The notes beneath the pieces were generated by a model. It worked only from the letters and a program-made list of their open reading frames with translations. It ran no database searches and had not been told where the DNA came from. A program made the translations under genes and the position numbers. Positions 40,933 to 49,916 of a DNA stretch of 64,000 nt are shown here, in pieces (the stretch's first letter is position 1; every line of letters begins with the position of its first letter). Source of the stretch: Bacteroidales bacterium (GTDB taxonomy: Bacteria; Bacteroidota; Bacteroidia; Bacteroidales; P3); assembly GCA_009785425.1 (NCBI GenBank), contig WQWI01000007.1, positions 1 to 64,000 on the forward strand. The letters run 5' to 3'.

Positions 40933-41625
40933 ATGAGCTCTACAAACTTGCAAATCGACCAATTCCAAACTCCAAAAAACAGCATTGTCAACGTAAATTT
41001 TATCAAACATGCGTCTTTGTTTTTCGAAGTGAACAACTACGTTATTTACATCGATCCGGTGGATGAAGCTACTGATTTTTCAACGCTTCCGAAAGCCGAT
41101 TTGATTTTATACACGCATGATCACTACGATCATCTTTGTAAAAAAGCGTTATCGGATATTTTGACCGAAAAAACAGAAATTATCGGAACTCTTGAAATTG
41201 AAACTGCCTTGAAAGACAGCGATGCGAAGCATGTAAAAGTTCTGAAAAACGGCGAAGAAACAGATGTTTCCACGTCTGCTGCAGAAATTTCTGTTTTGGC
41301 AGTTCCGGCTTACAACACCACACAAACCCAGTTTCATCCGAAAGGCAGAGATAATGGTTATGTATTGACCATTGACGGTCTGAAATTCTACATTCCGGGC
41401 GATTGTGAAGACATGCCGGAATTGGCAGATTACAAAGGTTTGGATGTAGTTTTCCTTCCTGTAAATCAGCCTTACACCATGACGATTGATCAATGCGTTA
41501 ATGCTGTAAAAATGATGCAACCAAAGGTGTTTTTCCCCATTCATTACGGCGACACCGATACGAATGAATTGATGGAAAAACTCAATGCAATTGAGGGAGT
41601 TGAAGTTCGTTTGCGCCGCATGTAA
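40933..41625 (+). CDS. MBL-fold metal-dependent hydrolase (UPF0173-like)
   Basis: 230 residues from the ATG at 40933, which follows the -7 box; the upstream extension to 40843 overlaps the repeat and promoter. The metallo-beta-lactamase motif is LILYTHDHYDHL (HxHxDH), with NGYVLTIDGLKFYIPGDCED supplying the metal-bridging Asp and FFPIHYGD the last His. LIKHASLFFEV-type N-termini belong to the L-ascorbate-lactonase-like or UPF0173 branch. It should hydrolyse a phosphoester or lactone with two bound metals in the cytosol; the substrate is unknown. It precedes rseC with a family C palindrome between. Confidence 0.9.
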   Translation: MSSTNLQIDQFQTPKNSIVNVNFIKHASLFFEVNNYVIYIDPVDEATDFSTLPKADLILYTHDHYDHLCKKALSDILTEKTEIIGTLEIETALKDSDAKHVKVLKNGEETDVSTSAAEISVLAVPAYNTTQTQFHPKGRDNGYVLTIDGLKFYIPGDCEDMPELADYKGLDVVFLPVNQPYTMTIDQCVNAVKMMQPKVFFPIHYGDTDTNELMEKLNAIEGVEVRLRRM

Positions 41626-41629
41626 ATCA

Positions 41630-41657
41630 GTAGGGGCGAGGCATGTCTCGCCCCTAC
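41630..41657. repeat. family C palindrome with one mismatch
   Basis: GTAGGGGCGAGGCATG then TCTCGCCCCTAC; compared with the copies at 24010 and 36377 one base differs (GTCTCG for GCCTCG), giving a G-T wobble in the stem. Confidence 0.75.
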
Positions 41658-41669
41658 AATAATTCAATC

Positions 41670-42077
41670 ATGAACAAAACTAAACACCCCGGAACTGTTG
41701 TAGAAATTGACAAAAATCTTGTCTTTGTCGAGATTATTTCGCTTTCGGCTTGTGCAAGTTGCAAGTCAAAAAATATGTGCAGCATGTCGGAAAGCAAAGA
41801 AAAAGTCATCGAAGTTGCTGCTTCCAATCCGGAAAACTATGCTGTCGGGCAATCTGTGAATATTGTGATGAAAGAATCCTTAGGATTAAAAGCCGTTTTC
41901 TTGGCTTATGTGATGCCGTTTATTGTGTGTATGATTGTCTTGTTTGGACTGTCGTTCGTTTTCGAAAACGAATTGATTTACGGCGTAGGTGCGATATTGG
42001 CGGCGGCTCTTTACTATTTCACCTTAAAACAGTTTTCCGATAAACTCAGTAAGGAATTTGTTTGGCATTTGGAATAA
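41670..42077 (+). CDS. rseC: RseC/MucC-family membrane protein (SoxR-reducing system)
   Basis: 135 residues from the ATG at 41670. An N-terminal cytoplasmic part with the cysteine motif CASCKSKNMC (about 27-36) precedes two membrane helices (AVFLAYVMPFIVCMIVLFG and LIYGVGAILAAALYYFTL). RseC proteins work with the Rnf complex in electron transfer, for example in keeping SoxR reduced. In many Bacteroidota rseC starts the rnf operon, but no rnf gene follows here, so it may have been separated from it. It is probably co-transcribed with the MBL gene. Confidence 0.88.
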   Translation: MNKTKHPGTVVEIDKNLVFVEIISLSACASCKSKNMCSMSESKEKVIEVAASNPENYAVGQSVNIVMKESLGLKAVFLAYVMPFIVCMIVLFGLSFVFENELIYGVGAILAAALYYFTLKQFSDKLSKEFVWHLE

Positions 42078-42136
42078 AATCATAAGTTCCCCTAACCCTC
42101 ATCAGCGAGGAAAACCACTAGCTCATAACCAAGGAT

Positions 42137-45100
42137 ATGAAACGAATTTTCATCTTTGTCACAACCGTAACACTTGCGATACAGCAGATTTTTGCTGTTC
42201 CGGCGTATCCTCACCCGATAAATTATACGCTGCCCGATGGCTCGCAAATTACGATTCAACTGCGAGGCAGCGAGTGGATAAATTGGGCTGAAACACTTGA
42301 CGGCTTTACGTTATTACAAAACTCGGAAGGCTTTTTTGAGTATGCAACGCTAAACGAACATGGCGACCTAACTCTGTCGGGTATTCGTGTAAACGATATG
42401 CAAAGACGAACACGTGGCGAACAAGATTTTTTGCATACTTTGGAAAGAGGTTTAACGTTTAGTGACTATCAAATCGAAGCCAAACTTCAATTTCGCAGAA
42501 CAGCAAACGATTTCGTAATAGAAAATGTAGTAGAAAGTGCGCAAAGAACCCAGGGATCTTCTGTACGCATACCGGTTATTTTAGTTGGGTTTTCAGACCA
42601 ACCATTCACAAGATCGGAACAAGACTTTGTGAACATGTTCAATCAACCGAATTTTTCAGTTGGTGGTGCTACCGGAAGTGTGCGTGATTATTTTTACGAT
42701 ATTTCGCACGGACAATTGGATTTACAAGCCGATGTTTTTGGTCCGTTTATTTTGCCAGGTCCGATAAGCAGATTTACAAACAACACCACAGAAGTAGGTG
42801 GTACAACGCTTTGCGATAATAGCGGTAATTCTCAAGATATGGCTCGCTTGGCTATTGATTTGGCGATTTCCCAAGGTGGTGCAAATTTTGCGAACTATGC
42901 TGTGAGCGGCATTGTTCCTACTGTACATATTATTTTTGCCGGTCATGGAACAGAGGCAGGTGCACCAAGATGTCAGTCTATATGGTCGCACGCTTGGAGT
43001 ATTCAGCCAGCAATTACGCGCAACGGTGTTACACTTGGTGTTTTTTCTACTTCTCCGGAACTTCGTGGTAATTCTAATAATAATCCATCAGGTGATCTTG
43101 GAACTATTGGCGTTATCGTACATGAGTTAGGTCATTCTCTATTGGGTTGGCCCGATTCTTATTCTGTTGTGACTAATCAGGAGAATCGTTGTGTGGATTT
43201 AGGAACTTGGTGTGTGATGGCAGGCGGTGTTTGGAATGGGAATCCTGGGGGCTCGACGCCGGCAAGACCTTCTGCGTGGTTTGTTGTTGATGCAGGTTGG
43301 GCTGAGGAAGTAACTCTGTCAACACCACAAAATGCTACCATGCCAAATCCTACGCAAACAGGTATCGTATTCAGAATAAATACAACCACACCGGGCGAAT
43401 ATTTTTTGCTTGAAAACCGACAAAGAGTTGGTTGGGACGCTTTTATTCCTGCAAGTGGTATGCTAATTTATCATGTTGACAGAACAAGTGCTGCTTTGAA
43501 TGATTGGCGTACTAATCGCATTCTGACTAACTGCAATCGTCGCAGGCTTTATATCAAGCAAGCCGGTTGTGCTACAGCGAATGGCTGTGTCGGAAATCGG
43601 GCAAACGATGTTTGGGGACGAGCAGGTTTTACGGCATTTACAGACAACTCAACACCAAATGCAAGATCGTGGGTGGGTGCACTCACAAATCGTCCTGTAA
43701 CCAATATTGTACACAATGCAGGTGCAAGAACGATTTCGTTCGCATTTATGGCTGATGCTACTGCTAACAGCCTTGAAATTATTGCAGATGCATTCCCATA
43801 TACACAAATTCCAACTTTTTTACGCTTACCGGCTTCACTTTCGGCAAGAGCAGTAAATAGTGGGACAGCAGCACAAACCAATGTGAGACTTTCGGCAACG
43901 CTGAACGGAAATTCAATAGGCCAATCCGCTCCGGTAAGTTCCATAGCAACAGGTGCAGTATCACCAAATATGACCTTCACGCCAAGTCGAAGAATAATTT
44001 CTACCGGGAACAACACCATAGTTTATACAGTAAGCGGTACACAGGCTAACCATGGCACAAAGAATACCGACACATTCACATTTGTAGGAACAGATGGCGT
44101 GCTTGCCGTGGACAATGTAACAGATTTTACCAGTGGCATCGGTTCCAGAGCCGGAGCCATCACCCTCGGAAATATCTTTGAAATAACCGATACTGTGCTA
44201 ATTACAGGTGTTCAGGTCGGATTTGGAAGTGCAGCTACCTTAAATTACAGCGTCTCCGTATTTGCTATGACCGGAGCCTCGACCATCGCTCCTACACCTT
44301 TATTCACGCAACCGGCAACTCGGAGGACAACCGGTTTTTACACGGTTAATGTTCCGGAAACTCGACTAAATCCGGGTCGCTATTTTGTGTCTGTAAACCA
44401 ACTTGATACTACACATATCACGGTTGCCGCTGATGATGCAGATGGTAGAGCTCTTCACATCAGAAATGGGAATAACTTAGTAGCCAACAGCGAGTTTGGT
44501 GCTCTCGCTATTCGTATGGTGCTTGCCAAAGTAGCACCAATCTACGGTATTGCGTTAAGCCAAACAGATACGTTCATATTTAGGCATGCTTTTTATGGCT
44601 ACAGTGAACAAACAGCACTTGAAGTAACCGTTACAAACACCGGAAATCGACCAACGGGAGAATTAACCATCGAATTAAGCGGTGAAAACTCGAATAGCTT
44701 TACTCTTTCAGAAACAACTGTTCCGAGCATTGCAATACATGGTACAGGTATTTTTTCCATTGTCCCCAACATAGGTCTTGATACGGGAACTTACACGGCA
44801 ACAGTTACAGTTATCGGTGACAATGATGTCTCCCAAAGTTTTGAAGTGAGTTTTACCGTAAACCCTGTACCGGCTTTCGGTATCATGTTAGACCAAATAG
44901 GAACGTATATATTTACGGAAGTTTTTTTGGGCTACGATGACAACGAACTAATACCGCTTGAGGTAACAATTACAAATGTAGGATATCAGCCAACAGGCAC
45001 ATTGGCTCTTGCCTTAAACGGAGAAAATGCAAGCAGTTTTACACTTTCGCAAACGCATGTTTCAAACATTGCAGTAGATGGTATAGATAATTTTTTCGTT

Positions 45101-45460
45101 GTCCCCAATACAAACTTGAGCACGGGAATTTATACGGCGACCGTTACAGTTACAGGCAACAATGGTATTTTGGAATATTTTAACGTGAGTTTTACCGTGA
45201 ATGAAACAACAAGCATTTCCTTCTTTGAGCGAAATGTTGCATTGAGCGTTTTTCCGAATCCTGTATTTGATGGAATATTGGTTGTTGAAGTTCCTGACGA
45301 TATCGAAAGTGCTGTTATACAAATTTATAATCTTTCAGGGCAGTTAGTGTTAACACGTCCAGTCAATCGCCCGGAAACAGAAATTGATATTTCGCATTTG
45401 CCGAATGGTATGTATATTGTAAGAGTCGGGCACCACTTTGTGAGAATTATCAAGCAATAG
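42137..45460 (+). CDS. M6-family metalloprotease with T9SS sorting domain
   Basis: 1107 residues with signal peptide (1-20). The N-terminal block HPINYTLPDGSQITIQLRG is typical of immune-inhibitor-A-like M6 proteases. The zinc site is VIVHELGHSLLGWPDSY (HExxHxxxxxD, about 328), with SVRIPVILVGFSDQPFTRSE and DYFYDISHGQLDL before it. After the catalytic domain come a beta-sandwich region and two tandem repeats of about 110 residues (about 800-1026: IALSQTDTFIFRHAFYGYSE and IMLDQIGTYIFTEVFLGYDD). The end (about 1033-1107: LSVFPNPVFDGILVVEV to NGMYIVRVG) is a T9SS type A domain. It is secreted and probably degrades host or environmental proteins. Confidence 0.93.
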   Translation: MKRIFIFVTTVTLAIQQIFAVPAYPHPINYTLPDGSQITIQLRGSEWINWAETLDGFTLLQNSEGFFEYATLNEHGDLTLSGIRVNDMQRRTRGEQDFLHTLERGLTFSDYQIEAKLQFRRTANDFVIENVVESAQRTQGSSVRIPVILVGFSDQPFTRSEQDFVNMFNQPNFSVGGATGSVRDYFYDISHGQLDLQADVFGPFILPGPISRFTNNTTEVGGTTLCDNSGNSQDMARLAIDLAISQGGANFANYAVSGIVPTVHIIFAGHGTEAGAPRCQSIWSHAWSIQPAITRNGVTLGVFSTSPELRGNSNNNPSGDLGTIGVIVHELGHSLLGWPDSYSVVTNQENRCVDLGTWCVMAGGVWNGNPGGSTPARPSAWFVVDAGWAEEVTLSTPQNATMPNPTQTGIVFRINTTTPGEYFLLENRQRVGWDAFIPASGMLIYHVDRTSAALNDWRTNRILTNCNRRRLYIKQAGCATANGCVGNRANDVWGRAGFTAFTDNSTPNARSWVGALTNRPVTNIVHNAGARTISFAFMADATANSLEIIADAFPYTQIPTFLRLPASLSARAVNSGTAAQTNVRLSATLNGNSIGQSAPVSSIATGAVSPNMTFTPSRRIISTGNNTIVYTVSGTQANHGTKNTDTFTFVGTDGVLAVDNVTDFTSGIGSRAGAITLGNIFEITDTVLITGVQVGFGSAATLNYSVSVFAMTGASTIAPTPLFTQPATRRTTGFYTVNVPETRLNPGRYFVSVNQLDTTHITVAADDADGRALHIRNGNNLVANSEFGALAIRMVLAKVAPIYGIALSQTDTFIFRHAFYGYSEQTALEVTVTNTGNRPTGELTIELSGENSNSFTLSETTVPSIAIHGTGIFSIVPNIGLDTGTYTATVTVIGDNDVSQSFEVSFTVNPVPAFGIMLDQIGTYIFTEVFLGYDDNELIPLEVTITNVGYQPTGTLALALNGENASSFTLSQTHVSNIAVDGIDNFFVVPNTNLSTGIYTATVTVTGNNGILEYFNVSFTVNETTSISFFERNVALSVFPNPVFDGILVVEVPDDIESAVIQIYNLSGQLVLTRPVNRPETEIDISHLPNGMYIVRVGHHFVRIIKQ

Positions 45461-45515
45461 TTGTGTAATTTTCAATTAACCTCGTTAAGGGTTTCATCGT
45501 TCTCAATTTTTTTCG

Positions 45516-45523
45516 TATCTTTG
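45516..45523 (+). promoter_or_regulatory. -7 box of the lipid A acyltransferase gene, predicting a leaderless transcript
   Basis: TATCTTTG ends five bases before the ATG at 45528, so transcription should start at or next to the start codon. Confidence 0.6.
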
Positions 45524-45527
45524 CATC

Positions 45528-46394
45528 ATGCGAATACTGTTTTACATCGTAATTCTTCCGCTTTCGAAGCTTCCTTTTGCTTTGATATACGGCATTTCCA
45601 ATGGATTGTCGTTTGCGTTGAATCGTGTTCTGAAGTATCGCAAAGAAATTGTTATGCAAAACCTTAAAAATTCGTTTCCGGATCGCAGTGAAGCCGAAAT
45701 CAAAACGCTTGCTAATCAATTTTACGATCATTTTGCCGATATTCTTGTAGAAGGCATCAAGATGTTTTCTTTATCGAAAAAACAAGTCATGCAGCGTTAT
45801 GCCTGCAAAAATCCGGAGGTTTTATTCCCTTATTTCGAGCAAAAAAAATCCCTTATTTTAGTTTCAGCACACTATAACAACTGGGAATATATGGTGCTTT
45901 CGATGGGTATGCAATTCAAACATCATGGTGTTGGTGTCGGGAGACAGCAGAAAAACAAAGTGTTCGACCGCATTATAAATCGCTATCGCCAACGCTACGG
46001 TACCGAAGTTGTATTTGCATCGAATGTTCGCGAAACGTTTGAAACTTACGAAAACCAACAACTTCCGACAGCCTACATGATGCTTTTCGATCAAGCGAAA
46101 AGTCCTAAAAAAAGTTATTGGACAACGTTTTTAAATCAAGACACCGGCTTTATTTTTGGCCCGGAATACTTTGCTAAAAAGTACGATTTTCCGGTGTTTT
46201 ACTACAATGTGAAAAAAGTTAAACGAGGTTTTTACGAATTTGATTTGACGCCGATTGCAGAAAATCCCAACCAAACCGAATACGGCGAAATCACACAAAA
46301 ATGTATCAATATCTTAGAACAAACCATCAACGAAAAACCGCAATACTGGCTTTGGTCTCACCGCCGCTGGAAACACAGAAGAATTGAGAATTAG
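45528..46394 (+). CDS. lipid A biosynthesis acyltransferase (LpxL/HtrB family)
   Basis: 288 residues. One N-terminal membrane segment, then the acyltransferase motif SAHYNNWEYMVLSMG, the H(x)4(D/E) catalytic pair, and FDQAKSPKKSYWTTFLNQDT with FGPEYFAKKYDFPVFYYNV as the conserved second half; QYWLWSHRRWKHR near the end is the usual C-terminal signature. It transfers a secondary acyl chain to lipid A at the inner membrane. It is the first gene of the surface-glycan region, followed after a repeat by GT2. Confidence 0.93.
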   Translation: MRILFYIVILPLSKLPFALIYGISNGLSFALNRVLKYRKEIVMQNLKNSFPDRSEAEIKTLANQFYDHFADILVEGIKMFSLSKKQVMQRYACKNPEVLFPYFEQKKSLILVSAHYNNWEYMVLSMGMQFKHHGVGVGRQQKNKVFDRIINRYRQRYGTEVVFASNVRETFETYENQQLPTAYMMLFDQAKSPKKSYWTTFLNQDTGFIFGPEYFAKKYDFPVFYYNVKKVKRGFYEFDLTPIAENPNQTEYGEITQKCINILEQTINEKPQYWLWSHRRWKHRRIEN

Positions 46395-46410
46395 TAATGA
46401 TAATGATGCC

Positions 46411-46498
46411 GTCATTCCCGCGAAAGCGGGAATCCCCTTGCTTAAGGGGATTGCGGGTCAAGCCCGCAAAGACTACAACCACTAACCACTACCCACTA
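46411..46498. repeat. family B (CATTCCCGCG) and family E repeats between acyltransferase and GT2
   Basis: 46411-46472: GTCATTCCCGCGAAAGCGGG, then CCCCTTGCTTAAGGGG and TGCGGGTCAAGCCCGCA, three small hairpins in a row. 46477-46498: ACCACTAACCACTACCCACT, the inverted family E word. Other family B copies are at 59795-59877 and 63258-63320. Confidence 0.75.
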
Positions 46499-46500
46499 AA

Positions 46501-47505
46501 ATGAAAGTAGCAGTCGTCATATTAAATTGGAACGGAAAAAAGTTTCTCGAAAAATTTCTGCCTAATGTTATTGAACATTCGGTGGGTGGGGGAGAGGTGA
46601 TTGTTGCCGACAACGCTTCGACCGATGACTCCATTGATTTTTTGAAGAAAAATTTCCCGCAAATCCGACTCATAGAGAACAGTGAGAACGGCGGATTTTC
46701 AAAAGGTTACAACGATGCACTGAAACATGTCGAAGCAGATTATTTCGTACTGCTAAATTCTGACATCGAAGTCACAAAAAACTGGATTCAACCTGTGATT
46801 GACTTAATGGAAAGTGACCCGAAAATCGCCGCTTGTCAGCCCAAAATTCGCTCTTATCACGAGCGTGAAAAGTTCGAGTACGCAGGTGCAGCAGGCGGTT
46901 TCATTGATAAATTCGGCTATCCGTTTTGCCGAGGACGAATTTTTGAAACGCTTGAAACTGACACAGGACAATACGATGATGCTTGCGAAGTGTTTTGGGC
47001 TACTGGTGCAGCAATGTTCGTAAAAGCCTCTATTTACAAAGAGTTTGGAGGACTTGACGAAGATTTTTTCGCTCACATGGAAGAGATTGATTTTTGTTGG
47101 CGAGTAAAAAATGCAGGCTATAAAGTGATGTATTGTCCGAATTCTGTGGTCTATCATGTTGGCGGAGGAACTTTGCCCAAATCTTCATCGCGAAAAACGT
47201 ATTTGAACTTCAGAAATAATTTGAGCTTAATTTACAAAAACCTACACACCAAAAATCTGCTCTTTGTGTTTTTTGTACGTTGGTTTTTAGATGATATCGC
47301 AGCCCTGAAATTTTTATTAGGTGGAAAACTTGGAGACTTTTTCGCCGTTTTGAGAGCACAATTTTATTTCATAAGAAATTTCCGAAAAATCCGAAAAAAA
47401 CGCAGAAAACAGCTTGGAATTCGCAAGTCTCATACCGGACTTTATCCAAATTCAATTGTTTGGAAATACTACATACAAAAGCGAAAAACATTCGACCAAC
47501 TATGA
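46501..47505 (+). CDS. glycosyltransferase family 2 (rhamnosyltransferase-like)
   Basis: 334 residues. The GT-A fold begins VAVVILNWNGKKFLEKFLP; nucleotide-sugar binding is in VIVADNASTDDSIDF and the DxD-like site in FVLLNSDIEV; the acceptor-side block is FFAHMEEIDFCWRVKNAGY, typical of WbbL-like GT2. It adds a sugar, often rhamnose, to a lipid-linked glycan on the cytoplasmic face. Its TGA overlaps the ATG of aroQ (ATGA, 4 bases), so the two are translationally coupled. dTDP-rhamnose genes rmlB and rmlA lie further on in the window. Confidence 0.92.
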   Translation: MKVAVVILNWNGKKFLEKFLPNVIEHSVGGGEVIVADNASTDDSIDFLKKNFPQIRLIENSENGGFSKGYNDALKHVEADYFVLLNSDIEVTKNWIQPVIDLMESDPKIAACQPKIRSYHEREKFEYAGAAGGFIDKFGYPFCRGRIFETLETDTGQYDDACEVFWATGAAMFVKASIYKEFGGLDEDFFAHMEEIDFCWRVKNAGYKVMYCPNSVVYHVGGGTLPKSSSRKTYLNFRNNLSLIYKNLHTKNLLFVFFVRWFLDDIAALKFLLGGKLGDFFAVLRAQFYFIRNFRKIRKKRRKQLGIRKSHTGLYPNSIVWKYYIQKRKTFDQL

Positions 47506-47915
47506 AAAAAATCGCCATCATCAACGGACCAAATTTGAATTTATTAGGCACGAGAGAACCCAAAATCTACGGCAATCAAACGTTTGAAAGTTATTTCGAG
47601 AAACTTGAAACGAAATTTCCAAACCTTGATTTGACTTACTTTCAAAGCAATGTTGAAGGCGAAATTATCAACAAACTTCACGAGGTTGGCTTCGATTTCG
47701 ATGGTATCATTCTCAATGCGGCTGGTTATACGCACACTTCTGTATCCATTGCTGATGCTGTGAAATCCATCACAACACCGGTTGTTGAGGTGCACATTTC
47801 CAACATTTATGCACGCGAAGAGTTTCGTCAGAAATCGTTGATAGCACCGAATTGCAAAGGCGTTATCGCCGGTTTTGGATTGTTGGGATATGATTTGGCA
47901 GTTGAAGTTTTTTGA
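47502..47915 (+). CDS. aroQ: type II 3-dehydroquinate dehydratase
   Basis: 137 residues, normal length. It catalyses step three of the shikimate pathway (3-dehydroquinate to 3-dehydroshikimate). The motifs are INGPNLNLLGTREPKIYG (with the catalytic Tyr in the flexible lid), SNVEGEIINKLHE, ILNAAGYTHTSVSIADA and EVHISNIYAREEFR (catalytic His). The ATG at 47502 overlaps the GT2 stop; the open frame from 47460 is inside GT2. It is metabolically unrelated to the glycan genes around it. Confidence 0.96.
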   Translation: MKKIAIINGPNLNLLGTREPKIYGNQTFESYFEKLETKFPNLDLTYFQSNVEGEIINKLHEVGFDFDGIILNAAGYTHTSVSIADAVKSITTPVVEVHISNIYAREEFRQKSLIAPNCKGVIAGFGLLGYDLAVEVF

Positions 47916-47940
47916 TTTTGTATTCTCAAAAATTATGCGT

Positions 47941-47948
47941 AACTTTGC
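47941..47948 (+). promoter_or_regulatory. promoter of the seven-gene glycan cluster
   Basis: -7 box TAACTTTG with TTTG at 47918-47921 (19-base spacing). The leader of about 39 bases carries a small GTGC/GCAC hairpin. No other promoter is visible before 54958. Confidence 0.6.
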
Positions 47949-47990
47949 AAAGATAAACTTAAAGGTGCACAAAAAAGCACAAACCAGAAT

Positions 47991-48986
47991 ATGGGAGAAA
48001 TAGACTTTGTAGTTACTTGGGTTGACATGGATGACCCGAAGTGGAAAAAAACTTTTGCCGAGTATTCGGGCAGAACAGAGAATGAGAAAAATTCCGTTTC
48101 GGTGGCGCGTTTTCGTGATTACGGCTTTTTGAAATACTGGTTTCGAGGGGTGGAGAAATTTGCACCTTGGGTGCGGAAAATCCATTTTGTAACTTGTGGG
48201 CAAAAGCCCGAATGGCTTGACGAAAATCATCCAAAGATTAACCTTGTAGACCACGAAGACTATATTCCCACGCAATTTCTACCCACATTCAACTCCAATG
48301 TACTTGAACACTACCTGCACAAAATACCTGATTTGACCGAACATTTTGTGTACTTCAATGACGACTTTTTTATAATAAACGCCGTTGAGAAAGAGCGCTT
48401 TTTCAAGAATGGCTTACCTTGCGATATTGCTGCTTTTAGGTTAAATTTTGGTGAGTCACAGTGGAACAAAATGTTGAGAAATAACATACGCATTATCAAC
48501 CAGCATTTCGACAAAAAAGAGGTGATGAGGCAATTTTCGGATAAATGGCACAACAAAGTTTACGGAAAAAAGGCACGATTGAACTATCTTTTTAAGCACT
48601 TTAACAGATTTTTTGTTCTGCGTACACCACATAATGCCCAGCCATTTTTGAAAAACACGTTTGAAGATGTATGGAAAAATTGTGAAAAAGAGTTAATTGC
48701 AGCATCAGCAAACAGATTTCGATCAACGACTGATTTAACGCCCGAACTTTTCAGAACGTGGCAAGCTTGCAAAGGCGACTTTGAACCCTACAACACTTAT
48801 GACGACACAAAAATGTTTCCGCTCCTAATAAAGCCAAAGCAAGCTGTGAAAGCGATATATAATCAATCGTATAAACTCATTTGCCTCAATGATAATGTAC
48901 ACATTCGTAACTATCAGCAAGTTATGCGAAATATTGACAATGCTTTTGAACACATTTTGCCGGAAAAATCAAGTTTTGAAAAGTAA
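47991..48986 (+). CDS. Stealth-family sugar-phosphate transferase
   Basis: 331 residues. All main conserved regions of Stealth proteins are present: CR1 IDFVVTWVDMDDPKWKK at the N-terminus; CR2 ARFRDYGFLKYWFRGVEKFA with PWVRKIHFVTCGQKPEWL; CR3/CR4-like LEHYLHKIPDLTEHFVYFND with DDFFI. These enzymes transfer hexose-1-phosphate from a nucleotide sugar to make phosphodiester-linked capsule or cell-wall glycans. It heads the cluster of glycosyltransferases that runs to 54958; the next gene begins 6 bases after its stop. It has no signal peptide and is cytoplasmic. Confidence 0.92.
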   Translation: MGEIDFVVTWVDMDDPKWKKTFAEYSGRTENEKNSVSVARFRDYGFLKYWFRGVEKFAPWVRKIHFVTCGQKPEWLDENHPKINLVDHEDYIPTQFLPTFNSNVLEHYLHKIPDLTEHFVYFNDDFFIINAVEKERFFKNGLPCDIAAFRLNFGESQWNKMLRNNIRIINQHFDKKEVMRQFSDKWHNKVYGKKARLNYLFKHFNRFFVLRTPHNAQPFLKNTFEDVWKNCEKELIAASANRFRSTTDLTPELFRTWQACKGDFEPYNTYDDTKMFPLLIKPKQAVKAIYNQSYKLICLNDNVHIRNYQQVMRNIDNAFEHILPEKSSFEK

Positions 48987-48992
48987 AAAATT

Positions 48993-49916
48993 ATGAGAAC
49001 ATTTTTGACAAAACTGCTTTGCAGTGCAATACCAACAAGGTTTTTCAAGAGCAAAATTCGTAATGTTCTTTGGGGAAAATTTGAGTCAGAAGTGCAATTC
49101 AAAAGCTTTCTTTCCATTGCAGCAATAGTCAAAAATGAAGGAATATATTTTAAGGAGTGGATTGAATATCATAGGCTCATAGGCATTGACAAATTCTACA
49201 TTTATGACAATGAATCTACCGATGATACCTGTGAAATTTTGAAGCCATACATCAAGCAAGGAATTGTTGAATATACCTATTTTCCCGGAAAGAAAAGACA
49301 AAAACCGGCATACAGAGACTGCCTCAAAAAACATAAATACGACTCAAAGTGGATTGCTTTTATTGACCTCGACGAATTTATTGTGCCGTTAGATTGTGAT
49401 ACAATCCCTCAATTTTTGGAGAAACTTCCAAAAACAGCGACACAACTCTGTATCGGATGGTTCAACTATGGAAATAGCGGATTTGAAGACAAGCAAAACG
49501 GACTTGTTATAGAAGTGTTTAAGCATACGTCGGGAAAAGCGGCAAATTATGGAAAATATATTGTAAATCCACGAGATGTCTGCAAACCTAATGTCCACAA
49601 ATGTAAGATGATCGGCGGGTTTACGATTGATGAAAACATGAAGCCCATAAAACGTTTTGATTGGCAGTTAGACAGAGATGTTCTGAAAAAAGGGTATTCA
49701 ATTCAAAAAATAAGAATCAATCATTACCAAATAAAGTCGTGGGAGGAGTATTCAAAAAAATATGAGCGAGGAGATGTAAATAGAAGTAAGCCAAGATACA
49801 CACGGGAATTGTATGATAGAATAAATTCAGACAAGACAGTTGCAGACAATACTATGGACAAACACATTGATTCGCTAAAAAATAGGCTTAACGATAAAGA
49901 AAATGGATTGGTATAG
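48993..49916 (+). CDS. glycosyltransferase, GT92/DUF23-like, type A copy 1
   Basis: 307 residues. The core is IAAIVKNEGIYFKEWIEYHR then IDKFYIYDNESTDDTCEIL, with the DxD-type metal site in WIAFIDLDEFIVPLD and a late IRINHYQIKSWEEYSKKY. This is the GT92 (DUF23)/Glyco_tranf_2_4 type often found in capsule loci. It is a paralogue of the gene at 51852 (near-identical blocks FYIYDNESTDDT, TATQLCIGW, INHYQIKSWEEYS). It overlaps the next gene by 14 bases. The acceptor is unknown. Confidence 0.88.
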   Translation: MRTFLTKLLCSAIPTRFFKSKIRNVLWGKFESEVQFKSFLSIAAIVKNEGIYFKEWIEYHRLIGIDKFYIYDNESTDDTCEILKPYIKQGIVEYTYFPGKKRQKPAYRDCLKKHKYDSKWIAFIDLDEFIVPLDCDTIPQFLEKLPKTATQLCIGWFNYGNSGFEDKQNGLVIEVFKHTSGKAANYGKYIVNPRDVCKPNVHKCKMIGGFTIDENMKPIKRFDWQLDRDVLKKGYSIQKIRINHYQIKSWEEYSKKYERGDVNRSKPRYTRELYDRINSDKTVADNTMDKHIDSLKNRLNDKENGLV

